A DNA stretch of 64,000 nucleotides from Zanthoxylum bungeanum (lineage: Eukaryota > Streptophyta > Magnoliopsida > Sapindales > Rutaceae): positions 58,576 to 122,575 of the forward strand of contig SKCR01029065.1 of the NCBI GenBank assembly GCA_019454045.1. Reading direction: 5' to 3'. Below the pieces are notes generated by a model, which was not told the DNA's origin, ran no database searches, and worked only from the letters and a program-made list of their open reading frames with translations. Both the position numbers and the translations under genes were made by a program. Positions within the stretch are counted from its first letter, which is position 1, and each line of letters begins with the position of its first letter. Shown piece after piece: positions 46,909-59,110 of this stretch.

Positions 46909-48099
46909 TGATAATGGGTAAATATATCAATATTTACCATCTATTTTACTTAATATTTTGTATAATTTCTTGAGTTTTGTGAATATTTTGATGTGTTTTG
47001 TGTATTTTGTAGATAAATAAGGTCTCAGGATTCACTGGAATCAAATCGAGGCCAAAACAGCGAAAAACAAACAAAAAAAATCATCATTTGAGAGTCGTGA
47101 CGCGCAGCACTTTTGCATCGCGACTGCTAATATGAGATCGACAAGTGTCAATATTAGAGAAACTTGCTATCATACACACTTGCTAACATGCGCCGACCAC
47201 GTGTCAACATCACAATAATTTTTCTATCAAGCATCGGACACGTGTCATCATCTCATGCTGCCAACACTACGCGTCATTGCAGACGTCATAGTCGCGACAT
47301 CCATAAATTCACGCATCGCGATGCCGAGTCAATAATTTAGTCTACCGATAGTCGCGTGCCACGTGTCATCATCTCAGCAAAATGCATGCCACGTGTCAAA
47401 GATCAAAGGCGCGTAAGGTTGCACCTGTCGCCACGCATGGCACCAAATTTTCCCTATAAATTGAGACCGAAATCAAAATTCCAATTCATACTTCTTCTAG
47501 GGATTTCCTTAAGAATACTAAGAAGATTGTATCTTGTTTGTTTATTTACAATATTTTGTATTTAATTTTTTATTTTATGCAATAGTTCTTTCTTTATTTT
47601 ACTTTTCAGTCTTTATTTTTACTTTTCAGTATGAGAAAGTAACTCCACTCTCCTGGAGTGAAAGGTTAAGCTTTTATTACTAATATTTATATTAATCTCC
47701 CTTAATTATAATATATAAACTATTTAAAACCCGACTTAATAGGATACCACCTTCATGGTCAGTTGGATTTAATTAAATTGATTTTAACCTGACTAAATTG
47801 GATACCGCCTTTATGGTCGGTTGGAATTAATCATAAATCTGACTTAATTAGGTACCGTATATATGGTAGGTATGTAATATCATGCAAAGTTTATATATTA
47901 TAATAATGGAGATATATAAATTAGAAGTTATAAAAGTGGATTTTCTAACCACAATATTTACTTTTATTGTTAATTTATAATTTTTAATTTCTAAGCTTTA
48001 CTTTATACCATCTTTAGGGCACTAGGTGTTAACATTAATGGATTTTATGACTTTCTTTGTGTGTTTCTTGATGATGCCCGGAGAATTGGGTTCGTGTAA

Positions 48100-48261
48100 A
48101 AACCTGTAAAAGATATTATCTTTACTACTAGAACTGCTCATGATTTAATTGATCAACTTTTAGCCTTTGAATCACAAATTGACCCTATCATTTCCAAGAT
48201 AAAATGGTCCGATAATGATCATGGTAAGAAGCGTCGGATTAACCTGGATCTTAACTTTTAA
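48100..48261 (+). pseudogene. Short C-terminal coding remnant, unrecognised
   Basis: A 53-codon open stretch reads KPVKDIIFTTRTAHDLIDQL and ends KKRRINLDLNF before TAA. A TAA also lies just upstream. It is in the interior of the Athila-like derivative, immediately before the noncoding 3' region. It may be the end of gag-pol or of an extra open frame. I do not recognise the family. Confidence 0.3.
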
Positions 48262-48824
48262 TTTTATTTTTAAGATGTAGAATTTCAGCTAACCGGGTAC
48301 TATTTTCTAAACTCTTCTTCTACTTTTTAGATATTGGGGACAATTTCTCAATTAGATTTGGGAGAGAGGAATAGTTGATTAGTATCTTATTTTTATTTTT
48401 TTAGTTGTGTTGTTTTTACTTTGTTTTTAGTCAAAAATTAACAAAAATTCAAAAAATTAAAAAATATAAAAAATATTTTATTTTGTGTTTTTAACTTGAC
48501 TAACCAGGTGAAATTGGTGTGAGATAGCTGAGAAAGGAATTTCTCTCCTGAGATGTATCTCAATTTATTTCGTAACAAGTTAATTTATGTTTATTTCCTT
48601 TTGAATTATTTAATTTGTGAATTCTCCATAATACTGACTAAAATGGATCTCCATATGCTCAGTTGACAAGTATTATCAACATACATGGTAACATACGGCC
48701 ATGAGTTGTAAATGAAAAGTTTGTAATATTCAGTGCTCTAGTTTAATTGGATGAAGCATCAAAAAAAAGTAATGGAATAATATGTGGGAAAAATAAAAAA
48801 TTTAACATCGGAGATCCGAGTAAT

Positions 48825-49051
48825 TAAGTTTGTATGAGTGTTTTAACACCTAGTGCCCTAAAACCAACTGGTTTGGGAGTCATTAGCCCAAAGCTCGCTA
48901 CATGGATTGAAGATGTTATATATATATATATATAAAGATATATGAAATATAAGTAATTAAGTATGTAAGGGAGTCTTAACACCTAATGCCCTAAAGCTAA
49001 CTGGCTTGGGAGTCACTGGCCCAAAGCTCGTTACATGGATTGAAGATGTTG
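48825..49051 (+). repeat. Tandem duplication with unit of about 130 bp
   Basis: TTAACACCTA.TGCCCTAAA, then GGGAGTCA, GCCCAAAGCTCG and TACATGGATTGAAGATGTT occur at about 48825-48920 and again at about 48957-49051. A (TA) run at 48918-48932 separates them. AGGGCACTAGGTGTTAA at 48017 is an inverted partial copy. Confidence 0.8.
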
Positions 49052-49559
49052 TACATAAATTTTTTTTTTTAAAAAAAAAAAAGAGAGAAAAAATCATTGC
49101 CTAAAAAAGTGTGAATTCTGATATAACTTTAGGACAAAAATATTACTCTCTTTTCAACTACACTTATGAATATTGTGGGCACAATGAGCTGATTAATATC
49201 TTGTTAGTTTTGTATATGGAGAATGGTAAAAAAATCAGAGAATTTACTTATTTGGTATTTTAGAAAGAAAGAAAGAAAATAGCTATTAACTTGGATAAGA
49301 GTTTCACTTGTTTAATCACTAACTTGTTTAATCTTTTTTGCTTTTGTATGCATTTGACGTTTATGGGTTTCGTCACTGTAAGCCCTCACGAGACTACAAC
49401 TCGTCCGTTAGGGACACCTAGGGGTTTAAAGGCTTGTTGCATACGCTAATACAACTGTGATCTCTATGAAAACAGCTTAGTTTAATTTTATTTTAAAGTT
49501 GCTTATTGTATTATATTTTGTTTTGCCTGAATACTAGCAAAATGTTAGGTTTGTGGTGT

Positions 49560-51407
49560 GATAAGCTGTAAATATATCAGTATTTACCGTAATTTTTACT
49601 TAATAATTTGTATAGTTTCTTGAGTTTTATGAATATTTTGATGTGTTTTGTGTATTTTGTAGATAAATAAGGTTTCAAAATTCACTGGAATCAAATCGGG
49701 GCCAAAATAGTGAAAAACGGACAAAAAGGGCAACATCATCATTTGAGCTTCTCGATGTGCAGCACTTCTGTGTCGAGAAACCACTAATGTGCGCCGGACA
49801 CGTGTCAACATCAGAGAAACTTACTATCATATGTATTTTCTAACATGTGTCGGCCACGTGTCAACATCACAATAATTTTACTAATATACGTACGGACACG
49901 TGTCATCATCTCATGTTGCCGACACTACACGTCATTGTTGACGTCAGAGTCACGATGTGCACAACTTCATATGTCGTGATGCCGAGCCAATAATTCAGTT
50001 GCCGACAGTAGCGTGCCACGTGCCAGCATCTCAGCAAAGCGCGTGCCACATATTGAAGATCAACAGCGCGTCGCGACGCGTGGCACCAAATTTTCCTTAT
50101 AAATTAATGCTGAAATCAGAATTCCAATTCATACCTTCTTCTGGGGATTTTCTTAAGAATACTAAAGATTATATCTTGTTTGTTTATTTACAGCTTTTTG
50201 TATTTAATTTTTTATTTTATGCAGTAGTTCTTTCTTTATTTTACTTTTCAGTCTTTATTTTACTTTTCAGTATGAGGAGATAACTCTCATCAACTGGGGT
50301 GAAAGGTTAAGTTTTTATTACTAATATTTAGATTAATCTCCCTTAATTATAATATATAAATTATTTAAAACCTGATTTAATGGGATACCGCCTTTATGGT
50401 CAGTTGGACTTAATTAAATTGATTTAACATGACTAATTGGATACCGCCTTTATGGTCGGTTGGAATTAATCATATACCTGACTTAATCAGGATACCGCCT
50501 ATATGGTCGGTTGGTAATATCATGCAAAGTTTATATATTATAATAAGAGAGATATCTAAATTAGAAGTAATAAAAGTGGATCCTCTAACCCCCAATATTT
50601 TCTTTTATTGTTAATTTATCTTTTTTAATTTCCAAGCTTTATTTTATGTCATTTACTTTATTTATGTCTTTAATATTCCTAAATATGTGTGGTAACTAAA
50701 CTTCTTTATCTAGGGTTGTGATGAATTCCAATATCACCGGTTAATAAGTGGTAATTTTATGTTTTGGGTAATATAATGGTTTATTTATTAAGCCTTAGTC
50801 TTAATGCTTCTTATTAACTGACCATTAATAAGATTGATTTGGTAAACTCAAAATGAACATGTATAAGAGATTTTAGGTTTCAGCCTGAGACTCAATAGCT
50901 CACGATATCACTTAAGGATAGATAGCCCTTAATATATTTTCTTACAGGATAGGAATATACTTGTCGGGCGGGGGTAGCCATAATTGAAACTTAATCTTAA
51001 TGATTCAGATAACTTAGTTAACATAGGAATATGATTAATTAGGTTACACTGGGTATTTGCATCTGACCATCGGAAGAGACTTTTGCATAATTTCGTGTTC
51101 CAGGTTAATAAACCAATATATTACAAAAATATGAGATAATCATTTTATCTTTAAAAGATATTGGAATGATTCACAACCTTAGATAGTTTCTTAATATTGA
51201 TTTTTCCTTTAATTTACTTTCACATTGTTTTATTTACTTATTTTCAGACAAAAATCCCCATCCAATCACCAATCAATCTATTAGATACTCGTAAACATTT
51301 ACCGTCATAAATTAATAGCTAAGGTATTAAGTCCTCGTGGGATCGATACATTTTATACTACTTGAGTGATACGTGCGCTTGCGTTACGTGTGTGATTTCA
51401 CCGATCA
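49560..51407 (+). mobile_element. 3' LTR of the Athila-like derivative
   Basis: TGATAAGCTGTAAATA to TTTCACCGATCA; 1848 bp. Contains GCGCGTCGCGACGCGTGGCA at about 50066, also present in the Athila-like LTR at 9034-10252. Three GGATACCGCC(T)TTATGGTC(A/G)GTTGG phrases lie at about 50385-50500. No genes. Confidence 0.7.
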
Positions 51408-52100
51408 GTCACAAGAAAAATGAAATCTTTATTCCCACATCGAGTATGTCCGACTTCTTTTTCTCTCTCTAACTCAGAACATTTTTCTCTCTTTACAAGT
51501 GAAGAAACAACTATCTTTTACTAGAAAATCATTGACCAACCTTTTACAATGAACTCCCAACCCCTTTACACCAACTCGTGACATCAGCCACGTGAACCTG
51601 CCATCGCTGCGCAGGCTCTCTTCCCTAATCACTCTGTAAAAATTAACTCTGCCATCTGACACCTCATTAAACCATACCACTTTTGGTAACTACTACACGC
51701 TATGCCACAATGTCAGCCTATACTCTAACTGCTCCCACGCGATTGCGTGTGTCATTCAATAAGCTCGCAGCCCTGCTCCGTCCCATCAGCTGCTGGCCTA
51801 CTTCTATCCCGTCAATTCTTGGTAAACCCAAACTTTTGTTTAAGACTTACGTTGCCCATCTAAGAACACAATGTTACAACCCGTTCCGCATCCTCAGGTC
51901 AAGAAATTGAGATAATCGGCTACAAATTAAAATGATCGACTTGTTCCACAAAGTCGGGTCGGTGCTGAGACCTTCACTCCCCTCATCTTCCCTAAACATC
52001 TTCCCACCTCAAGTCGGGCATCAAGTACAAACTAATTCTGATCTTCTTGTTGGGCTAGATACCTATGCCCCTTGGGCATGAACCCCTCTGTCTGGCTTTT
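51408..52100 (-). mobile_element. Outer part of the split gypsy LTR
   Basis: Resumes the LTR cut at 46908. Low coding content; the frames 51474-51680 and 51683-51910 are not supported as genes. The right-hand end is not certain: no clear CA terminus or target duplication could be fixed between 52070 and 52200. Confidence 0.4.
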
Positions 52101-52261
52101 TATCTTCTCAATAATCGTTAACGTTTATCTGTTAAGTGTAAAACTTACTTTATCTCTCTTCAAATTTTGAAGTTTCTCAGGGCTGAAAACCTGTTATAAT
52201 TGTAATGGATATTGACAAATATCGTTGTTTAAACTACTCTTGATTATTGATATTTTTTCTA

Positions 52262-52448
52262 AGGGTTGTGCTAACAAGTGCCCTAAGGGTACTTGTTAAT
52301 AACTCATAAAAGGAAAGTTTTGACATTATTTTTATGGGGAATATAAAAATTGTCAAATCATTAATGATTTTTTTCTTTTTCTCATAAAAAATTTCCTTAA
52401 ATTGATTCTTAAGGAATGCCCTTATGGTACTTGTTAGCATTTCGCTTC
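52262..52448. mobile_element. MITE-like element upstream of the transporter gene
   Basis: Terminal inverted repeats GTGCTAACAAGTGCCCTAAG (about 52268-52287) and, on the other strand, ATGCTAACAAGTACCATAAG (about 52440-52421), with similarity extending some 45 bp inward. About 175 bp, no coding capacity. The target duplication could not be assigned with confidence. It sits about 0.65 kb upstream of the likely transcription start of the transporter. Confidence 0.65.
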
Positions 52449-54113
52449 TCCTAATAGATGATTTACTTGCATGAATTTTAGCATACACGTACTTTTGAAG
52501 CAAAAGCGATTTGAAATAGTTGTAATGTACATTCCTTTGCGTGTACTTTGACTCAAAATATTTCAAAAGTGTTTAGACGGTGTGGAAAGAAAATGGAAAA
52601 ACACGTGTCAAACTCGTGGAGAAGGACCTGGACGCAGAAGAATAGAAAAATATATCCTACTTTTCTCTTCTTGGTCTGGGCAATCTCAAACCGTCCGAAA
52701 TTTCCACATTTTGCCACTTGTCACGAGAAAAGCCATCTACTGAAGCTCACATATCGAAAATGACTAAAACACCCCTCAGTCACTTCACCTTCTCTCATTA
52801 CCGACCCCTGCAGCATATGACAGCAAATCAAAACCCTCCAAATCTCGTACAACCAAGATATTATTGTCGCTTTTAGATTATTAATTAACTAATTAATTAA
52901 TCAAACTTATTTCCTTTAATAGCTGCCAGCTTGTCCCTTTCTTTCTCAATTGTGTGTGGAGCAAAAGTTTTAGTTCGCACTGTTCGTAATCAAGAAACTT
53001 CTTCAGATCAGTTTCATTTTAACCTACATACGCATCCCCGCGCACGATAGAAATATAATCCGTAAAATCATTTCTTGACGTTTCGTTTTTCTCAGCATCA
53101 GTATCACTGGATCGTTTTCTACGTTCCGATAATCGAAGGTATTTGGAATTATTTAAGCTTGTATTACTATTAATTGCTCCATGTTTGATCTAGTATATGT
53201 TTTATTCATGGTTGTTTAATCTCTATTATATTTAATAGTTAGCGCTCCGTTTGTTAAGATTTCATATTTTTTGCTCGTTATATATATGTGGACAAATTTT
53301 GGGTTGTGATATGATAAATTTAGAAGCAGAATTTGCATCCTGATCTTTTTTGTGTTCAGTTTTTTATAATCTCCCGCCACACACGTACATAGACATTAAT
53401 ATTCAACTGTTTACAAATTTTTATCTAATAACTAACAACTCTGAATTCAAGTTTGTTTCTACTGAACTCTAGATTTATGGATAATATCTCTTTTTCCTTT
53501 TTTAGTATGTTTGGCTCCCGAGAAAATCGAGGAGAAGAGAAATTGATGTTCTATTATTTTCCTAGATTGATTTATTTCTTTTACTTGATAGTTAGTGTAT
53601 ATAATTAGATCACAATAATGCTAACTTTTATTGGTGTATGGAGTAAATTAGTTTATCAACTATTTTGATTCACATTCTATTGTTCGCGTAAGAGTTGCTA
53701 TTAGTAAGGTATTGTACTCGAAATGTACAGAAAGCCTCTAATTTCTCCTTGATAGCTGGGAAATTGACGAAATATGAAGACCATAACATGATATGATTTT
53801 CTTTAATGTTGGACAACTTTGAAAAACAGAACACAGAGAACAGATAAAAGAAAGAAGGAAGTGGAAACATAATTGAGATTTTGACAATTTATGGTTTTGA
53901 TTAGTTTATCTAGAAAAACTGTGTAATTTGTTCCGCAAATGAAAGGCAAAACTATTGTAGTTGAAGTCTAGTACTGATGGAAATAGGAAATTGATATGGC
54001 CTGGTTAATAATTGGCACGAATGTGATATGACAGTTGAGTCGGAGAAGCTATAACTCTCCAAATTTGGTGATTTGGATTGTGAACTGAAGATAAAGATTG
54101 GCGGGAGCTTGGA
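52449..54113 (+). promoter_or_regulatory. Presumed promoter and 5' UTR of the sugar transporter, with 5' UTR intron
   Basis: No credible gene is seen here. A pyrimidine-rich stretch at about 52915-53135 ending GATAATCGAAG before GTATTTGG (GT at 53139) looks like a noncoding first exon. An acceptor at ATGACAG (to 54034) would open the exon that carries the start codon at 54114. The resulting 5' UTR intron is about 0.9 kb. These borders are inferred from splice consensus only. Confidence 0.4.
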
Positions 54114-57100
54114 ATGTGGGGACGCCAGCGTGAAGCATCCACAATGTATAAGAGAACATCATCAAGAGATCATACAAGTGATGTTGACACAGAAGAAAAC
54201 ACAGGTAGTGATGTTTATGAACTGAAGTAATGCTTCCTTAAATCTTATGAATCTGTGCAGACACATGGCTGCCTTTGTAATGGACTGATTTATCACCTGT
54301 GTTGTGCACCGTTGTCATTGTGGTATCTAAGGCATCACCACTGATCCTTTTTTTTCTCCCTTTCTCTTTTAAAAGATTTCCTTGCCATAGTGATTGGGCA
54401 TCTTTATCTTAATTTGTAATTTGTCTGAAACCAAGGCTGTATTGAACTCTTGGATTTGGAAAATTTCTCTTTCTGTTACATTAGATGCATTATTTGTGGA
54501 CTTATACTGTCGTTGTCTACTCATTCAAATAGTCGACTCTCATAAAGGGAGATGGAAACAGCAATCATTAAGTCAAAAGTGAAAGCTGTTTAACGAATAT
54601 AACTGTCATCGTAAATTACCATGAATAAGTAGGAACTTTTTGAGTAGGTGGCTTATAGCTTATAGCTTAATGCTTTTATTTCTTTTAGCTCTTGTACAAA
54701 ACAGCATGGAACTGGAAAATACAAATCCTTCATGGAAGCTGTCTTTCCCACATGTACTAGTGGCAACCATATCTTCGTTCTTGTTTGGCTACCATCTTGG
54801 GTTTGTCTGCTATCTTAAACTTATTCTTTTTGTTGTTTCTCTTATATACTTGAAAGCATCTCTCTGGATCTTGGGTTCAATGGGAACACCTTAGCTGAAG
54901 GTGAGAAATGTTGGATTCTACTCACCATGATTTTAATTTATTTTTATTTTATGGTGGGTTAAGGGAAAGGTGGGGAAGGGAGGCTGTTTATGGCTATTAT
55001 CAATAGTGGTATTTTAGATTTACACCCTCTTATATTATGTGATTTATCGTGCAATGTTAAATACAGGTTTGGTAGTAAGTACGTGTCTGGGTGGGGCCTT
55101 GATTGGATCCCTTCTTAGTGGCTGGATAGCTGATGGGGTTGGTCGTCGTAGGGCTTTTCAGTTGTGTGCTCTGCCTATGATCATTGGTGCTTCGATAAGG
55201 TGACTTTTTCTTTTTTTTTTTTTTCCTTTTTTTTTTTGCAATATATGTCAAATTTTGTAGATTAAACAAATACCTTACTCCACATTTATTTATTTCTGAA
55301 TATATGCAAGTTAGAGCTTTACTTTAAATAGTGTCGTAAACTCCTTTGACTGCAGAATTTGTAGATTACATGCAAACCTTTTTGCTTCTATGTTTTCAGA
55401 TCACTAACTAAAATATAGCCAAGTCGAACTTTAAATTCCATTGTTCAATTTTGGTTGGGAGAATGTTAGTTGTCTAGTTTTAATGTTAGTTGTCTAGTTT
55501 TAGATTGTTATTCAATGTTCAAAAGTTACATATATATCATAGTGGTGTTCTTAGTGCATAACATCGCTATTTTGTTGTTCTCATGTATTTTTATTTTGAG
55601 TATAAGGATTAGCTTTTGCTACTACTTAATTCACCTATCCCTTCTCTTCCCCTTTTACAATTAATTTAATTCTTATATATCTGTGTAGAAACTGATAGTA
55701 GTGATCTGAATTTTCAGTGCAACAACTGGAAACCTGATGGGCATGCTGTTGGGGAGGATCTTGGTTGGTACTGGAATGGGTCTTGGACCCCCCGTTGCAG
55801 CTCTTTATGTGACTGAGGTATGTGGATTATAATTGTATGCGACAGTGTTTGGCGCAATATTTCTTGTAATGAATGCAGGAGAATTTTTTTTCAAAGAAAA
55901 TTAATTCGTCAAAGTGAGCAGGTTTCGCCTGCTTTCGTGAGGGGCACCTATGGAGGTTTCATCCAGATTGCAACTTGTCTTGGAATTATGGGTTCACTTC
56001 TTATAGGAATCCCTGTCAAAGAAATTGCCGGCTGGTGAGATATATGCATTGCTGCTCACCGCATTATTTGTTCACATATTGCATGTCCTACATACAATTT
56101 ACCTTTTTCTTAAAACTCATGCAATCAGGTGGCGCATTTGTTTTTGGGTATCTACAATTCCTGCTGCGATACTTGTTCTTGCTATGGTCTTTTGTGCAGA
56201 GAGTCCCCATTGGCTGTACAAGGTTTTCTCTGACTTGCTCTCTTAGTTATTGCTGACGTTGAAATACAATTGCTAACACATTCCTATGGCTTGGATTAGA
56301 AAGGAAGAACTGCTGAAGCTGAAGCTGAATTTGAGAAGCTTTTTGGTGGATCGCATGCCAAATCTTTTTTGGCAGAATTGTCCAAGTTAGACCGAGGGGA
56401 TGAAGCAGATAGTGTGAAGCTTGATGAATTGCTTTATGGCCGCCATTTTAGAGGTAGATATCATACTCTGGTATACATTTCTTGAGCTTTTAGAGTAATT
56501 ATATTATCTTCTTTTTTGGCATCTATAACTGTTGCTGCTGAAGAGCCACTGCTTTATCTTCCTTTCCTTTTTATTTATTTCTTTTTTAGGCGTTGTTATT
56601 CACATGCTCTTTTTGCAGTTGTTTTTATTGGGTCAGCCCTCTTTGCTTTACAACAGCTATCTGGTATAAATGCTATATTTTATTTCTCTTCATCTGTATT
56701 TAAAAGTGTGGGAGTATCATCGGGCCTTGCAAATGCCTTTATTGGAATTGCAAATTTATCAGGTATATGTCTTGTGCCTTAATATATTTTTGCATACACT
56801 GCATATTGGATTTTTCTAGATGCTTGATTTTCTTCATTTACAGGATCCATTGTCGCAATGGTATTGATGGATAAACTCGGTAGGAGGGTGCTCCTCCTGT
56901 GGAGTTTCTTTGGAATGGTAATTTGTCTTGCATTCATTTTTTGTGGAAGCGTTTCATTTCTGAGTGGTATAATGATTATGAAAAAAGAGCTATATAACAT
57001 TCTTTTAAAAAATTTCAAAAGGTGGTAGTTTATTGCACGTGTTGTCACATAGTTTGGACCTTACTCACAGAGCTTACTTGTTTGGTTTCCTAGTGCATTA

Positions 57101-58813
57101 TGAATATTTTGTCTAACGAGTAATGAGGAAGAGGAGCTCATTAGTGATTTATGGAAAATGAGAATGATATACTATAGTTTCCCTGGACCAGAAGTAACAT
57201 AATCTTGGAAACAAGCTGGCAACACATGTACATTAATCTTGTTTTAATCATTGTTGTTATGAAATCTACACAGGCAGTGTCAATGGCTATTCAAGTTGCT
57301 GCTGTGAGTTCTTATACACCAGGCTCTGCAACTCTATACCTTTCTGTTGGTGGCATGCTTATGTGAGTACCGTTATAGTTGACGAATCCTTCATATAATT
57401 GTATATTCATTTACTAAACATGTCTATATGCAAAATTTTGTATGCTGCAATCAACTGACAACTGATGAGACCGCTTAGTGGGGTACAAGAGGTTTGAAGT
57501 TTGAATCCTACTCGCATTGGGTTGGGGAGTGGTTTTGCCGATACATATGAGATAATTAAAAAAAGTCATGTTCCATTTATTTATAACTTATATTATGTTG
57601 TCTACTATACATCAATATTCTAAAACGCGCTAAGCGCTAGTCGAGTGGTAGCCCAGTGTCCAAGCGCCGCCTAAACAATTCCTCAGTTGATAGAGAATTT
57701 GGAATTAGGGTTTTGGGTCAATTTTGGGATTTTTAATTTTGGGAAATTTGATCCTCAATTGATAGAGAATTTGGAATTAGGATTTTGGGTCAATTTGGGG
57801 ATTTTTAATTTTGGGAAATTTGGACAAATGATCATGGGGAAATGAGTGATAGGGAAGGTTTCTAGATTGTCAATTTGATAGAAACCAAAAGAATTGAAGC
57901 AATTAGGAGTTTATTCAGAAATTAGGGTTTATGTAAAATTGGATTTTTTTGAAATTAATGAGATAGGGAGTTGATTTTGTAAAATTGGGGTTAGGGTGGG
58001 TATGAAATGGGACCAAATTAGGTTTAGGGTTTCAAAATCTAGGGTGGTCAATGGTGGTTGACTGCGGCTTTTGGCGGTGAAATTTCGCCAAAATTGATAG
58101 AAAATGCTGCCCATTCTAGTGAATGCTTAGCCCCAATGATTTGGGCCAGGCTCGGCGGCCATAGGCAGCCAAATGAAAACATGTCGCCTAGGCACTTAGG
58201 TGGCGTGTTTTAGAATACTGCTCTACGTTTGTTTAATAATATGGTCTTGGTTTATTTCCTGGTAACCCAGTGAAACAGACTTTTAAGACTGTTAACATAA
58301 AGAAATTTTTATTTGTTTACCAAAAATGGACCCTCATTGTAAAATTAATGCAGGTTCGTGTTAACATTTGCTCTAGGAGCTGGTCCAGTTCCAGGTCTTC
58401 TCCTTCCTGAAATCTTCCCCATTCGAATTAGGGCAAAAGCAATGGCTGTGTGTATGTCAGTGCACTGGGTAATTTTCTTTTATATTTTCTGTTTCAACTG
58501 GTTGAATGCTCCCTCCTCATTTTAGAGTTGAAATTAGAACCTATATTTGGCTGTTGTGACAGCTTTGACAATGTAGTAAAGCCAGATGACTCAAAATGAT
58601 TTTGATTCTTGAATATCTCACCTTCTTTAGGTGATAAATTTCTTTGTGGGCTTGCTGTTTTTGCGATTGTTGGAGCAACTAGGGCCACAGCTCTTGTACT
58701 CTATATTTGCAACCTTTTGCTCGTTGGCTGTGGTCTTCGTAAAAAGAAATGTTATGGAAACCAAAGGAAAATCGCTCCAAGAAATCGAGATAGCTCTTCT
58801 TCCACAGGAGTGA
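54114..58813 (+). CDS. MFS sugar transporter, pGlcT/SGB1-like (probable plastidic glucose transporter)
   Basis: Twelve-helix hexose carrier expected in the plastid envelope or Golgi. Thirteen coding exons, each with GT-AG borders and consistent phase: 54114-54204, 54689-54800, 54857-54900, 55067-55199, 55718-55817, 55922-56034, 56129-56222, 56300-56453, 56619-56762, 56844-56917, 57274-57362, 58354-58468, 58631-58813. They give 481 residues, slightly short of the roughly 490 usual. Order of motifs: MWGRQREAS start, FGYHLG in helix 1, GVGRRRAF (about residue 108), RGTYGGFIQIATCLG, ESPHWLY (about 220), QQLSGIN (about 293), DKLGRRVLL (about 335), PVPGLLLPEIFP (about 395) and METKGK (about 463). 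The sequence resembles the pGlcT2/SGB1 branch rather than the chloroplast pGlcT itself. Odd point: intron 54801-54856 is only 56 nt, and the usual VVNEP motif after FGYHLG is missing. No long transit peptide is visible. Confidence 0.93.
57468..57557 (+). mobile_element. Possible tRNA-derived SINE fragment in a transporter intron
   Basis: GCTTAGTGGGGTACAAG resembles an A box and AGTTTGAATCC a B box of an RNA polymerase III promoter, about 20 bp apart. The segment ends in an A-run at about 57552-57559. No target duplication was found, so it may be an old or truncated copy. Confidence 0.35.
57616..58217. mobile_element. Inverted-repeat transposon (MITE-like) in a transporter intron
   Basis: The ends are TATTCTAAAACGCGCTAAGC (57616) and, inverted, TATTCTAAAACACGCCACCT (58217). 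Similarity beyond the first 11 bp is patchy and GC-rich (GCGCC/GGCGC words). Inside is a direct duplication of about 77 bp, GAGAATTTGGAATTAGGGTT at about 57691 and 57767. A TA target duplication is possible. No coding capacity; the minus-strand frame at 57929-58114 is a shadow. It enlarges intron 12 to about 1 kb. Confidence 0.6.
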
Positions 58814-59110
58814 CGCGAGGTAATTTATCGTTTAAAGAAACTTCAGTATAACAGCTGTAAGCAAGTGCTGCTCGTCTGAAAAGAGGATACCTGTATGGCT
58901 AAAAAGCTAGACGAGAAACTGGAATGGCTGGAAAATCCTTACAAGTAATCCACATAATATGATCAGGTAAGTGCTGCATATGATGAGTTTTAGTGGAAAG
59001 ATTTTGCCTTATTTCAGTAAAATCCAGCTTCAGCTCAGCAGGCCTCTTTGGAGATTTGATTTGCAAATTTTATGTAGTTTTGAATGTGTATTCCCCTTAA
59101 TATTTATAAC
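58814..59110 (+). other. Presumed 3' UTR of the sugar transporter
   Basis: Noncoding AT-rich sequence following TGA (58811-58813). No clean AATAAA was seen; TATTTATAA at 59101 is a possible poly(A) signal region. The 58971-59168 frame is not a supported gene. Confidence 0.35.

Larger units (their letters stand above)
46909..51407 (+). mobile_element. Athila-like LTR element, deletion derivative without pol
   Basis: Two direct copies of an LTR start TGATAA..TGTAAATATAT at 46909 and 49560. The left copy matches the right one for about 1.1 kb (to about 48015) and then diverges, so its 3' part and most of the body are deleted. The 1.5-kb interior has a short C-terminal coding remnant, the GGGGACAATTTCTCAATT phrase, the conserved pre-polypurine block (49365-49480) and a tract GGTTTGTGGTG just before the 3' LTR. 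GGCAC before (46904-46908) and GTCAC after (51408-51412) fit a diverged 5-bp target duplication. Confidence 0.7.
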
